64,000 nucleotides of DNA from NCBI GenBank assembly GCA_029259975.1, contig JAJDEE010000089.1:1-64000 (forward strand), in the 5' to 3' direction. A model generated the notes under the pieces. It was not told the origin of the DNA. It saw nothing but the letters and a program-made list of their open reading frames with translations, and did no database searches. Source of the stretch: Planctomycetota bacterium. Its GTDB lineage: Bacteria; Planctomycetota; Planctomycetia; Pirellulales; Lacipirellulaceae. Both the position numbers and the translations under genes were made by a program. Below, piece by piece: positions 1-8,266 of the stretch (position 1 is its first letter; each line of letters starts with the position of its first letter).

Positions 1-111
1 GGGTGCAGCCTGCACTTTGCGCGTGAGTCGGTTTTATAGTAGAAGTGGTAGCAGTATTTGACTGGCAGGAGGGCGTTCCGGCGAGAAGCTGGATAAATCA
101 AGGAGCCAGGG

Positions 112-492
112 ATGGCAACTAGCGATCAAGTTCAAGTGAAAATTGCGGCGTTTGCTCGGCAGTTGGCCGAGGAATTTGGTGAAATCGACGAGGAGAACCT
201 CGACGAGCACGCGCTGAGCTGGCTCGATGCGATCGAGACGCGTGCGGTCGCCATCGGCGATGCTGTCACCACCGAACTCTTGAGGCAGAAGTCGTCGGAT
301 CGACCGGCTACTTCCCTCAACAGGGAGGACGAATCGGTCTGTCCGCAGTGCGGCAAGCTGGGCCCCTATCGTGGGCAGCGCGAGCGGGAACTGATCGGTC
401 GCCGCGGGCCAGTCACGATCAGCGAACCAGAGTATTTTTGTCCTTGCTGCCGCAAGTCTTTTTTTCCCGAGGACCAAGGCGATCGGCGTTGA
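112..492 (+). CDS. ISKra4-like transposase, N-terminal part (frame 1 of 2)
   Basis: This 126-residue product is the N-terminal, zinc-binding part of an ISKra4-family transposase. It has a CPQC pair near residue 78 (ESVCPQCGKLGPYRG) and a second CPCC pair near residue 110, as expected of the family's metal-binding region. The frame stops at 490-492. The continuation lies one frame over (+1), starting by about 479 with codons reading AIGVEIDCPFTPAMLRK. A run of seven T at about 449-456 encodes the FF of this segment and is a plausible slippage point. Either the two halves are joined by programmed frameshifting, which occurs in some IS families, or a single-base indel has killed the gene. The sequence alone does not decide. 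Confidence 0.75.
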   Translation: MATSDQVQVKIAAFARQLAEEFGEIDEENLDEHALSWLDAIETRAVAIGDAVTTELLRQKSSDRPATSLNREDESVCPQCGKLGPYRGQRERELIGRRGPVTISEPEYFCPCCRKSFFPEDQGDRR

Positions 493-517
493 GATCGATT
501 GCCCGTTCACACCGGCG

Positions 518-1693
518 ATGCTTCGGAAAGTAGCCTATGCCGGTTCCCAGTCGGCGTCGTTTCCGAGGGCAACTCAAGACCTCGAAGCGTTGGCCGAAGT
601 GAAGGTGACTCGCGAACGGGTCCAGCGTTGGACCAAGCGGGTCGGTAACGAACGCGCGGCCGAAGCCCAGCAACAGGCCGAGCAGTACCAATCACTGACG
701 CTTCCCATTCAGCGAAAGAGTCCGACCGATCAAGTTCCCCAAGTGGCGTGCGTGATGGTCGATGGTGGTCGGATTCAGATTCGTCGGCGTCAGGATTTTT
801 CAGAAGACAAGAACACGCAATCCAAAGGCTATTGGCGTGAGTCGCTGGTAGGCTGCAACCTGAGTATGATCAGCGACGAGCACGCAGAAGACCCTTGCCC
901 GACAATCCCCAAGACGTTTGTGGATCCTCAGCGAATGGGCGATTTGAGCCGTGATATCAAGGGTTTTTCGGGGCGTCCGGAAACTGCCAACGACCCGCCG
1001 GAGACTTCTCCCGACGATCGCGAGGGTCGGCCCCAAGTGTTGGTCCGAAGCGTGGTCGCCACGCGCGCTGGACAAGAAGCGTTCGGTAGACACTTGGTGG
1101 CGACTTCCCATGCACGCGGTTTTCATGCTGCGCGGCGCAAGGCGTTTGTGGCCGATGGCGCGGCGAGTAACTGGACGATCCATCGTAAGCATTTTTCCCA
1201 TTTCACGCCGGTGCTCGATTTCACTCATGCGATCTGCTACGTCTATGCAGCCGCGCTGGCTGGGCGAGCGTGCCAAGTGGCCTGGCGTGATTATGTCACT
1301 TGGGCGCAGTGGTTGTGGGAAGGCAACCTCGCCCCACTTCTCAAAGCAGTGCAAGCGCGGTCGGAACAATTGGGCGCGCCTCCCGAGGGCGACGAGGCGT
1401 CGCCCGCCGCGATCGTTATCAGGACGTTGGGATATCTCAAAAACCAACGCACGCGGATGAAGTATGCGGAGTATCGCAAGCTGGGGCTGCCGATTACTTC
1501 CAGCCACATTGAGTCGACCATCAAACAGATCAACCGTCGCGTCAAAGGAACCGAAAAATTCTGGGACCAAGGTGCCGAACCGCTGCTCCAGCTAGCAGCC
1601 GACCACCTCAGCGAGACCAACGACCTCGAGCAGTTCTGGAAACGACGAAGAAGAAGTCTCCAAACCACGCGCTCCTACCAAACTGCCACATGA
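518..1693 (+). CDS. ISKra4-like transposase, C-terminal catalytic part (frame 2 of 2)
   Basis: This is the catalytic part of the same ISKra4-like transposase. DDE-type residues can be placed: MVDGGR (first Asp), FVADGAASNW (second Asp) and SSHIESTIKQINRR (Glu). The end (GTEKFWDQGAEPLLQLAADHLS) is characteristic of ISKra4 proteins. The frame is open upstream of the first ATG, back to about 479, so this ATG is internal to the protein rather than a true start. Together with the part at 112-492 it gives a product of about 520 residues, in the family's normal range. The stop at 1691-1693 lies just inside the right inverted repeat. Confidence 0.78.
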   Translation: MLRKVAYAGSQSASFPRATQDLEALAEVKVTRERVQRWTKRVGNERAAEAQQQAEQYQSLTLPIQRKSPTDQVPQVACVMVDGGRIQIRRRQDFSEDKNTQSKGYWRESLVGCNLSMISDEHAEDPCPTIPKTFVDPQRMGDLSRDIKGFSGRPETANDPPETSPDDREGRPQVLVRSVVATRAGQEAFGRHLVATSHARGFHAARRKAFVADGAASNWTIHRKHFSHFTPVLDFTHAICYVYAAALAGRACQVAWRDYVTWAQWLWEGNLAPLLKAVQARSEQLGAPPEGDEASPAAIVIRTLGYLKNQRTRMKYAEYRKLGLPITSSHIESTIKQINRRVKGTEKFWDQGAEPLLQLAADHLSETNDLEQFWKRRRRSLQTTRSYQTAT

Positions 1694-1726
1694 AAAATAC
1701 ATTCCGCAGGCTGCACCCTGAGGGCG

Positions 1727-1790
1727 TCTAGCCTGTCAGTTCATGCAGCTACTTGCGACCCTGGCGGACAGGCTGGAAGCCTATCCTACG
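1727..1790. repeat. Partial palindromic element, MITE family B (half copy)
   Basis: Positions 1768-1790 are identical over 23 bases to the right arm (49068-49090) of the complete element at 49005-49116. The left arm is degenerate: only TCTAGCCTGTC around 1727-1738 matches. The following TGCCGCTAGC also resembles the outer arm of the full copy. It looks like a decayed copy next to the insertion sequence. Nothing else is recognisable from 1791 to 1985. Confidence 0.7.
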
Positions 1791-1985
1791 TGCCGCTAGC
1801 ACTACAGCCATAAGGTTTGGCTAACCCCGAATATCCGTACTAACCGGTAGATCTACGCAGACCGGTAACTTTTGGTAATCGTTCTATTTTCCACCGTGAC
1901 TGCTCCGATGAATGCTAGCGTCAGAGGTTACTTCCCCACCTAGCGACCTGCCCTACCCCTGGGCCAAGCCGGAGCACTCCCCCCA

Positions 1986-2582
1986 ATGCCAGCAAAAAAA
2001 GCCGCCACCTCCAAGTCGACTGCCAGCAAGCGTAAGAGCGCCACCACTAAAAGCAAGAAGGCCGCCGCCAAGCAGAGTCCCAAAACCAAAAAAAGTCCTT
2101 CGCCCAAGTCTCGAAGCACAACAAACAAAACCAAGACAAAAGCTAAGACAAAAACCAAGTCGAAGGCGGGTGACAAAGAAGTAACCATCGACCGGCGCAC
2201 AAAAGCCGATCGCCGCGACGAGATCGAGAACACCGAAGCTTCACCTGTTCCGCAGTTGGAAAAACGCGAAAAGGTCCAACGCCGCCGTCAAATCGACCCG
2301 ACGACCTGCGAGCGAGACTACAGCGAGCCGGAAGTTCAGTTCATGGGCGCTATGGACGAGTACAAGCGGACCAGTGGCCGCATGTTTCCGACGTGCAGTG
2401 AAGTTCTGGAAGTGGTACGCAACTTGGGCTACGTACAACTCACGCCTGCAGAGTTGGCAACCGTTCGCCCCGAGTCAACGGAAACAGAAACTGAATCCGA
2501 AACTTCCACCGAAGACACTTCCAGCGAAGACACTACCAGCGAATTTGAGGAAGCTGAACTAGAAGCCTCCTTTGCATCTTAG
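1986..2582 (+). CDS. Lys-rich histone-H1-like protein with conserved C-terminal domain
   Basis: The product has 198 residues. Residues 1-62 are almost pure Lys, Ala, Ser and Thr ([19 protein letters not shown]...), like eukaryotic histone H1 tails and the H1-like proteins of planctomycetes and chlamydiae; such tails bind DNA electrostatically. Residues 63-105 are charged ([20 protein letters not shown]). Residues 110-152 form a compact predicted domain ([20 protein letters not shown]) that I take to be a planctomycete-specific conserved domain of unknown function. The last 45 residues are a Glu/Ser/Thr-rich acidic tail. The bipolar charge, with a basic head and an acidic tail, suggests nucleoid association or a regulatory scaffold. 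This is inference; no enzyme motif is visible. Confidence 0.8.
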   Translation: MPAKKAATSKSTASKRKSATTKSKKAAAKQSPKTKKSPSPKSRSTTNKTKTKAKTKTKSKAGDKEVTIDRRTKADRRDEIENTEASPVPQLEKREKVQRRRQIDPTTCERDYSEPEVQFMGAMDEYKRTSGRMFPTCSEVLEVVRNLGYVQLTPAELATVRPESTETETESETSTEDTSSEDTTSEFEEAELEASFAS

Positions 2583-2652
2583 GGCACTTTGCGATTGGTC
2601 ATTACGCTAGCCGTGGGTACCTACCGTTACCTGCGGCTAGCGTCATTTGCAC

Positions 2653-3696
2653 TCAGAGTTTTGCCGACCGACCGCCGAGAAGGCTGTCTGTCTGTTTTTG
2701 ACAGAGCCGAATGGCATCCCGAGCTAGATCTCCGTTGAGAATCGTCGAGGGAGATTGCTGCTTCACACAACTAACAACTTCTTTAAGTTCGGCACGAAAA
2801 GCATCCATGGGATCGCCTGATCCTAGCTTAGGGCGTTTCACTTTACCGTCATTGGTAAGCAACGTAGGCGGGCAGAGATAGCTCGCTTGCTTACCCATCA
2901 CGGCAAACTCGAACAGAAGCGTTGCTTTTTCAAAATGGATCTCGAAACCGTGGGCGAAGGAGCGTCCTTGCTGGTTTATCGTGCCACTACACGCCTGGAC
3001 CACAGGCCCTTTCGAGCCATAGTCAAATTGGCTGTTCCAGTACTCAGCAAGCTTATTTTTTACTCGCCCCTTGGTCGACACCGTGTTTGGCATACCAAAC
3101 AGTATGCGAATGAAGTGAGCGTCGTGGATATGTAGGTCGAGCATCGGCCCGCCGACATGCTTGGGCGACCAGTAATTATTCAGCCACTCAGGATTCGAGA
3201 TCACGCGCTTAAAATTCCCACCTAACAACCGTCCATGCTTGCGGCTGCGAAACTCTTTCAAAGCCCAGCCGTACTCTGGGAAAAAAGGAAGCACATGGCC
3301 GATCATTAGCAGCTTGCCCGACTTATTTGCCGCGGCAGACATGCGTTTGCAGTCGCGAATGGTAAGAGCCATCGGTTTTTCGCAAAACACATGCTTGTCG
3401 GCTTCAAGGGCTTTTACCGCTATGTCGGGGTGTAAAGCTGGTGGCAGAGTGATATCGATCAGATCGATGCTTTCGTCTGCTAATAGATCCTCGAGCGACG
3501 TGTAGGTGGCAACCTGCGACAGATCCATTTTTTTTCCCGGCGGACCAAAATTGCCTTTGATCCCACGCCAATCACCGGCTAACCGCGTTTTGTCCTGCTC
3601 GCAAAGGGCAGCAACCTTGACCCCACGCAGCTTTTGATAGTTCAGGTAATGCACCATCCCCATGAAACCAATGCCAGCAATTCCAACTCGAACCAT
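2653..3696 (-). CDS. Gfo/Idh/MocA family NAD(P)-dependent oxidoreductase
   Basis: The product has 347 residues, normal for the family. The N-terminal Rossmann fold starts at residue 4 with the dinucleotide motif GIAGIGFMG. The family signature EKPMAL lies near residue 105 and supplies the conserved Lys. The C-terminal alpha/beta domain includes GGPMLDLHIHDAHFIR near residue 185, with the catalytic His region GGxxxDxxxHxxD. Such enzymes oxidise or epimerise sugars and inositols. Planctomycetes carry many, and the substrate cannot be read from sequence. The gene stands alone between two convergent or unrelated neighbours, with no evident operon. The start is supported by GAAAGGAG-type purines just upstream (around 3712-3720). 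Confidence 0.9.
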   Translation of the reverse strand: MVRVGIAGIGFMGMVHYLNYQKLRGVKVAALCEQDKTRLAGDWRGIKGNFGPPGKKMDLSQVATYTSLEDLLADESIDLIDITLPPALHPDIAVKALEADKHVFCEKPMALTIRDCKRMSAAANKSGKLLMIGHVLPFFPEYGWALKEFRSRKHGRLLGGNFKRVISNPEWLNNYWSPKHVGGPMLDLHIHDAHFIRILFGMPNTVSTKGRVKNKLAEYWNSQFDYGSKGPVVQACSGTINQQGRSFAHGFEIHFEKATLLFEFAVMGKQASYLCPPTLLTNDGKVKRPKLGSGDPMDAFRAELKEVVSCVKQQSPSTILNGDLARDAIRLCQKQTDSLLGGRSAKL

Positions 3697-3946
3697 TGTT
3701 GTCGCTTTCTAGAAAGGAGACTTGTTGAATTCAGTATGCAAAAAAGGCTCAATGAGCATATGCTACTTTACTCGGATGAACCCTATTCCAATCCATCACC
3801 GGTCCAACCCGACAAAGTCTTGCCGTCGAAGAGCGGTATAAACCCGTCTTCGGTTGCCCCTACCTCGGCGATAAAAACGCATGTGATGAACAGCCCGACT
3901 AAAGTAAAGCGAGACAGCAATTAGCTCTCAAACGGATGAGGGGTTA

Positions 3947-5182
3947 CTACCTCGATTGAATTTTCTTGATCGCTGCCGGCAAGTCCGGGTCGACGATTCC
4001 TCGCTCGCCGCGTCCCTCTCGGTCGATACGGCGAGCCGTCACCTTAAGGATCGACTCCACGCCGGCCTCCCAATATCCTTCTCGTTCCTTCCTTGCAACA
4101 GGCTCAACCGGCCGGACAATGCGAAAGCCTACATCCTGCGATTCGTCGCTAGCAAACCACCACGGGCTTTTCGGGGTATTGGGATCGTAGCTTCGCCAGT
4201 TGTCATCGTCCGATTGACGGCGACTAGCAGTGCGGCAGTCTGGCGGATCGAGGTACCACGACCCACCACGCAAAACACGTGGGAAAAGCTTGTCCGACTT
4301 CGACAAAGCAGCAAGTGCCTCTATCGGACCATTTTCGTTCTTGATTCTTTTATACCAGTCCTCTGCATACGAATCGAGTACCCACTCTGATGCATTGCCG
4401 TGCATATCATACAATCCCCAAGCATTAGGTTTCTTTTCCCCAACCAGATGGGTTTCGTCATCGGCGTTATCGTAGTACCAAGCATGCTCGCCGAGGTCTG
4501 CGGGATCATCACCAAAGCTGTACGCAGTGGTTGTTCCAGCCCGGCAAGCATACTCCCACTCTGCCTCGGTCGGCAGGCGGTAGAAATCGCCTGTCAGCAG
4601 ACTCAGCCACTTGGTGTACTGCTTGGCTGCGTACTGGCTCATGGAGACCGCTGGCTGTCGCGGCTCTTCGCCTACAGAAAAAGTAAAGCCTGGTTCGTAG
4701 AGCTTCGAGGGCGCCGTGATGGCATCGATCTTGTTTTCTTCGACAACCTTGCGAACACCTTGATCATCAAATTTCTCAAATACTCCACAGAGTCTCATAT
4801 AAAGTTTGTATTCCGACCAAGTCACCTCGTACTTGGCGACCCAAAGTGGCGGGACTTTTATTTCGACCTGCGGGCCTTCGTCGTCGTGGCGATCAGCTTC
4901 GTCGCTAGGGCTACCCATCAGAAAAGTGCCTCCTGGGATAGGCACCATTTCAAATGTCACGTTGGTCCCTGGAATCGTCTGCGTGTAGGGCACCATGTAT
5001 CCAGCCTTGGTCTCGACGAAATTGCCCGACGTCGGATGCTCGCGAACTACGCCCAGCGTTTCGTTTGGCGAATCGTCTGCGATGGCAATCGCTAGGCCAC
5101 CGGCTAGGAGAGACGCAACCGATGCCAAAAAACATCCCTGAGACAGCACCAACGAAAAATAGCGATCGGCCTTTTTTACCAT
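3947..5182 (-). CDS. Secreted SUMF1/formylglycine-generating-enzyme-family protein
   Basis: The product has 411 residues. An N-terminal hydrophobic segment (residues 9-36, LVLSQGCFLASVASLLAGG) is a signal peptide or anchor. The SUMF1 (FGE-sulfatase) domain starts near residue 76 with FEMVPIPGGTFLMGS. It contains the usual blocks YEVTWSEY, YRLPTEAEWEYACRAG, DMHGNASEWVLDSYAEDW and RVLRGGSWYLDPPDCRTASR. True formylglycine-generating enzymes need two redox Cys near the C-terminus; only one Cys is visible in that block, so sulfatase activation is unlikely. Many such planctomycete proteins are of unknown role, possibly carbohydrate or ligand binding. No sulfatase gene lies next to it. Confidence 0.88.
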   Translation of the reverse strand: MVKKADRYFSLVLSQGCFLASVASLLAGGLAIAIADDSPNETLGVVREHPTSGNFVETKAGYMVPYTQTIPGTNVTFEMVPIPGGTFLMGSPSDEADRHDDEGPQVEIKVPPLWVAKYEVTWSEYKLYMRLCGVFEKFDDQGVRKVVEENKIDAITAPSKLYEPGFTFSVGEEPRQPAVSMSQYAAKQYTKWLSLLTGDFYRLPTEAEWEYACRAGTTTAYSFGDDPADLGEHAWYYDNADDETHLVGEKKPNAWGLYDMHGNASEWVLDSYAEDWYKRIKNENGPIEALAALSKSDKLFPRVLRGGSWYLDPPDCRTASRRQSDDDNWRSYDPNTPKSPWWFASDESQDVGFRIVRPVEPVARKEREGYWEAGVESILKVTARRIDREGRGERGIVDPDLPAAIKKIQSR

Positions 5183-5715
5183 TTTACATTCACTTTAGGG
5201 GAGCTGCTACTAGACGTATCGATTTTGAATTCATCGTTGAGAGTTTGCTAGCAAGAATTCCCATAGCTGCTAGTCAAAAAACACGACGTCAAACTGAGCA
5301 TTGTAGGCGGGGCAGAGTGATAGTTTCGCACTGACATTGTAGACCATCCATTGTGAGTTGGCACCTGGGGAGTGTCAATAAGCAGCCGGTGAAGCTGCAG
5401 GAGATCTGCCAAGACGCGACTAGCTGACCGCAACTTTGTTTGCGCGAACATGTGACCTCGAATCCTCATCCCACGTTATGGACTGCCTAACTCCACATGC
5501 CGTGTGGTGATGGGATATTGACGCGGCTGAGTCAGAAGAGGCTTTTTTTGGCGGATAAGGGTCTCTAAATCGACTCCCCATTACAGGAACAATCCATTTT
5601 AGCAATTGTTCTGACAGTCTGTAACATAGTTGGCTCGAATACGGCAGAACAAAGCCAACACGCTATCGGATTGACCCATTTCAAGAAAACCTGATTTGAG
5701 CGTCAGGCGGTCCAT
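5183..5715. other. Intergenic region, nothing recognised
   Basis: This stretch of 533 bases lies between two divergently transcribed genes. It should contain the promoters of both, but I see no convincing promoter pair. Short open frames on the minus strand (5248-5469, 5420-5605) have no recognisable content and no Shine-Dalgarno sequence. Confidence 0.5.
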
Positions 5716-6411
5716 ATGACAGGAAAAGTCCTTATGAATACCTCAAAAAACATCTGGTTCTCGGTGATTTGCAGTTTTATCTTCCTAGCCGCATTTGATG
5801 CGCAGGCGACTACTGTGAACTATACCTTGGATGACGTTTTTCTGGCGGACGGTCAGCAGATTTTTGGCGCGTTCGATTGGACCTATAGTGTCGGCGACTT
5901 CGGGGGAGGTAGCGGGGCATTTACGGCACTTGGAATTCCCTACACGATTTTCAGTTTAGCTGCTGGTAATCTGAAAACGGATATTCAATCTGATTCCGTC
6001 GAGATTTCTGGAAACGGTAACTTCCATGATATTGGATTAGATATTTCGCTAAAACTCTCTCAGCCTTTTACGCCCACTCAGTCCGCATCGATTGATCTTG
6101 GTTTAAGTTTCTTCGAGTGCTGTGGTAATGGTTTCAAAGACCAGCCTTTTCAAAGCGGAAGTATCGTTCCCAGTACCGTTCTCGCCGGCGACTTCGACGC
6201 CGATGGAGATGTGGATGGTTTGGATTTTCTCAAGTGGCAAAGGGGCGAAGTATCCAACTCGCCAAATGCCTCCGACCTGGCAGCTTGGGAAGCAAACTAC
6301 GGCACATTTGCTCCTCTTTCGGCAGCTACGAATGCGATGCCCGAACCAAGTGCGGTTTTGCTGGGCGTGATGGCCAGTCTCGCCGGAATCTCTTTCAGGC
6401 GACGTTCGTAA
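5716..6411 (+). CDS. PEP-CTERM sorting protein with dockerin-like module
   Basis: This 231-residue secreted protein has an N-terminal signal peptide (IWFSVICSFIFLAAFDAQA). A beta-rich middle of unknown function carries a CC pair at FECCGNG. A calcium-binding, dockerin/EF-hand-like loop follows (GDFDADGDVDGLDFLKWQRG, near residue 157), and the C-terminus has PEP-CTERM architecture: EPS, a hydrophobic helix and terminal RRRS. PEP-CTERM tails are recognised by exosortase, which anchors or releases the protein at the cell surface. The start could be the ATG at 5716 or at 5734; the latter has AGGAAA about nine bases upstream and gives a cleaner signal peptide. Confidence 0.85.
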   Translation: MTGKVLMNTSKNIWFSVICSFIFLAAFDAQATTVNYTLDDVFLADGQQIFGAFDWTYSVGDFGGGSGAFTALGIPYTIFSLAAGNLKTDIQSDSVEISGNGNFHDIGLDISLKLSQPFTPTQSASIDLGLSFFECCGNGFKDQPFQSGSIVPSTVLAGDFDADGDVDGLDFLKWQRGEVSNSPNASDLAAWEANYGTFAPLSAATNAMPEPSAVLLGVMASLAGISFRRRS

Positions 6412-6656
6412 CCCACAAAGGGTCTCATCGAGAGCGCAACACAGCCTTCGGTGGGTTATTCATTGCGATTCAATTCGCTCTGAAGGCGAAAACGATACAA
6501 TTGTCCACTGAAATCAGCCACTGAAATTGGCGAATAACCTCCTTACCAGAGGCTCTAATGAATAATCGCCTAGATGGCCATACCAATCGCCGCTGAGTAG
6601 TTACCTCCAAATTATACAAGATTAAAAGTGCATCGCCTGTGTTGGACGTAATGATA
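6412..6656. other. Intergenic region, nothing recognised
   Basis: No gene, repeat or terminator is identified between the PEP-CTERM gene and the small-gene cassette. The downstream end carries a possible promoter, given separately. Confidence 0.4.
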
Positions 6657-6684
6657 TTGCAACTACGTAATTAGTAGGTACAAT
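6657..6684 (+). promoter_or_regulatory. Possible sigma-70-type promoter for the small-gene cassette
   Basis: TTGCAA at 6657-6662 and TACAAT at 6679-6684 are separated by 16 bases. They match the -35 and -10 consensus at four and five of six positions and lie 55 bases before the ATG at 6739. The assignment rests on the consensus match alone. Confidence 0.3.
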
Positions 6685-6738
6685 ATTTGTATCTCCAAAT
6701 CCGTGGCCTGGAGGCACCTTGGCTCTGAGATGTAAGCA

Positions 6739-7254
6739 ATGCTGACAGTAGAAATAACGCGAGAAGACTTCCTGAAAGATAGGCAAGGAAGGACTTTTTC
6801 AGACGTAGTCAATGCCCCAGAGCAACCGTTTGAAGAGGTACTCGAATTCTTTTGCGATGCAGTTCGGCAGCAACGGATGGAAGATGCGGAGATTCACCAC
6901 GACCGAGCGCCGCTTGCTGGTGTGGTGAGAGAACTTGAAACACAGTCCGCCGTCAATAGTTATCTTAGCGGAGTTCACGCTAAAGAGACGCAGCGATTAC
7001 GGCAGGCAATAGGCGTATTGGTCCGCATTATCATGGAACGCCGTGGGTGGAAGAAAACCGGTAGGAAAGGTTCGTTGGGGGTTCGAGCCGAATCGTCGCA
7101 ACATTTTCCTGCTCATAACTCAGGTGGTTTGTCACTCTGGTTTGTTCGCGCTGAGCGTTACGAAATTGAAGAAAGCATGCCGTATCGATCGGTGAGCCAA
7201 CGTAGTAAGGAATTGGAAGCAACTATTGCAAACCAGTCCTCCACAAAAAAGTAA
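6739..7254 (+). CDS. Hypothetical protein
   Basis: The product has 171 residues, is soluble, and has no signal peptide or membrane segment. I do not recognise a family. The N-terminal half is acidic and helical (EQPFEEVLEFFCDAVRQQRM). The centre has a basic patch (RRGWKKTGRKG), and the C-terminal part (SGGLSLWFVRAERYEIEESMPYRS) is mixed. It is the first of a run of four small genes in the same direction (6739-8096). Its last 29 bases overlap the start of the next gene, which suggests translational coupling. Codon use looks less GC-rich than that of the neighbouring housekeeping genes, consistent with accessory DNA. Confidence 0.6.
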   Translation: MLTVEITREDFLKDRQGRTFSDVVNAPEQPFEEVLEFFCDAVRQQRMEDAEIHHDRAPLAGVVRELETQSAVNSYLSGVHAKETQRLRQAIGVLVRIIMERRGWKKTGRKGSLGVRAESSQHFPAHNSGGLSLWFVRAERYEIEESMPYRSVSQRSKELEATIANQSSTKK

Positions 7255-7555
7255 TAAGAAAGATTGGCCTTCGACGAGTGCAATCATCGATTTTGCTGTA
7301 TTCATTAGGCACGAGGGATACGCCTGCCGCGTTCGCGTTGCAGGGATTGAGAACGCTCAATGGATTCTTGACCATCTGAGAAGAGCGTTCGTTTTTATGA
7401 CAAGTGAGCCGGTTCAGGAGGCGGAACTCCCCGCCTACTGTACATTCCGTGTGGTTCACGGATCGCAGTTATCTCTTCGGAAGTTAGAGAGTCTATTGGT
7501 TGCGATTCCAGGCGTTAGGCTGGCGTTCGATCAACCGCTAGAAGAAGTAGCTTAG
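7226..7555 (+). CDS. Hypothetical protein coupled to the preceding gene
   Basis: The product has 109 residues and starts at TTG, preceded by GGAA (about 7210-7217). It overlaps the end of the previous gene by 29 bases. No signal peptide is seen. The sequence IENAQWILDHLRRAFVFMTS, followed by a beta-strand-rich C-terminal part (YCTFRVVHGSQLSLRKLESLL), suggests a small alpha/beta fold. I do not recognise a family. The overlap argues that it functions with the 171-residue product. Confidence 0.55.
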   Translation: MQTSPPQKSNKKDWPSTSAIIDFAVFIRHEGYACRVRVAGIENAQWILDHLRRAFVFMTSEPVQEAELPAYCTFRVVHGSQLSLRKLESLLVAIPGVRLAFDQPLEEVA

Positions 7556-7644
7556 GGCATGCTTCAAAAACGATATGTATACACAATGGAAGTCGCCCAA
7601 AACAAGGGCGATGACTCTGCGCGAGGCCTGGACCAGTAAAGACC

Positions 7645-7860
7645 ATGAACAACAGAAAACCAACACCTCTCGTCCCACAGCCAAACCCAAAGACCTGCCC
7701 TATTTGTGGGCATTCGTCGTACTCGCCGGATGGCATTCATCCTCAATGTGCGGTGACACAAGCAGACGCTCCTCGACAAGCACAACTTATCGCTACCAGA
7801 AAGGCAGCGACGATAGAGAAACAGCGGGCCGTTGAGGATGATTCTTCTCAACCCACCTGA
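7645..7860 (+). CDS. Small zinc-ribbon-like protein
   Basis: The product has 71 residues. Residues 18-35 read CPICGHSSYSPDGIHPQC: one CxxC pair and a distal His-x-x-Cys, a plausible single zinc site. The tail is helical and charged (ADAPRQAQLIATRKAATIEKQ). Proteins of this design recur in planctomycetes as short uncharacterised genes; that is recollection, not a search result. An overlapping open frame (7575-7835) is its out-of-frame shadow. Confidence 0.65.
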   Translation: MNNRKPTPLVPQPNPKTCPICGHSSYSPDGIHPQCAVTQADAPRQAQLIATRKAATIEKQRAVEDDSSQPT

Positions 7861-7946
7861 CTACCAATTCCATCCATCAAGCCAGTATCGCTAACAGCAG
7901 AGGGTAGTTGAAATCTGGTTTTTGAACATCTACTAGAAAGATAATT

Positions 7947-8096
7947 ATGGCGAGAGATCAGAACACGATGGAGAAGCAACGCAGGGAAATGGAAAAGAAG
8001 CGGAAATCAGAGGAAAAGAGAAAACGACGTCGCGAGAAGAAAGAGCAAGCTGTCGATCGAAATAGCGAGGATATGCCGTCGAGTGATGATCGTTAA
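7947..8096 (+). CDS. Very small, highly charged protein (49 residues)
   Basis: An open frame starts at ATG 7947, preceded by AGAAAG about 10 bases upstream, and stops at TAA 8094-8096. The product (MARDQNTMEKQRREMEKKRK...) is about two-thirds charged residues and should be one long basic helix followed by an acidic tail (SEDMPSSDDR). It is probably an RNA- or ribosome-interacting small protein, by analogy with similar short Lys/Arg/Glu-rich planctomycete genes (inference). It is the last of the small-gene run. Confidence 0.5.
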   Translation: MARDQNTMEKQRREMEKKRKSEEKRKRRREKKEQAVDRNSEDMPSSDDR

Positions 8097-8266
8097 CATG
8101 CAAGTGGCAATAGTCTTCAACTCAGTTAGCGACTTTCGACCGGATAGGTGAGAAAGAACAGCGCAAGCGTGTAACTGAACGCAAGCAAAATTACAGGTGT
8201 GCCGCGTTCAGTCAATTACCAAGCAATACAAGCTGGCTATTCAATACTTGTGATTGCCAGCCAAGA

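Larger units (their letters stand above)
1..1718 (+). mobile_element. ISKra4-family-like insertion sequence, complete or nearly so
   Basis: The first 13 bases of the window (GGGTGCAGCCTGC) are the exact reverse complement of 1706-1718, so the two look like terminal inverted repeats bracketing a transposase gene on the + strand. The transposase reads as ISKra4 family, and the element length of about 1.7 kb fits that family. The left flank lies outside the window, so a target-site duplication cannot be tested, and the left end may extend further. The transposase is split between two frames. Confidence 0.82.

Noticed and set aside
3947..5182. Active formylglycine-generating enzyme
   Set aside because: Only one Cys is present in the C-terminal block where two redox Cys are expected, and no sulfatase gene is nearby.
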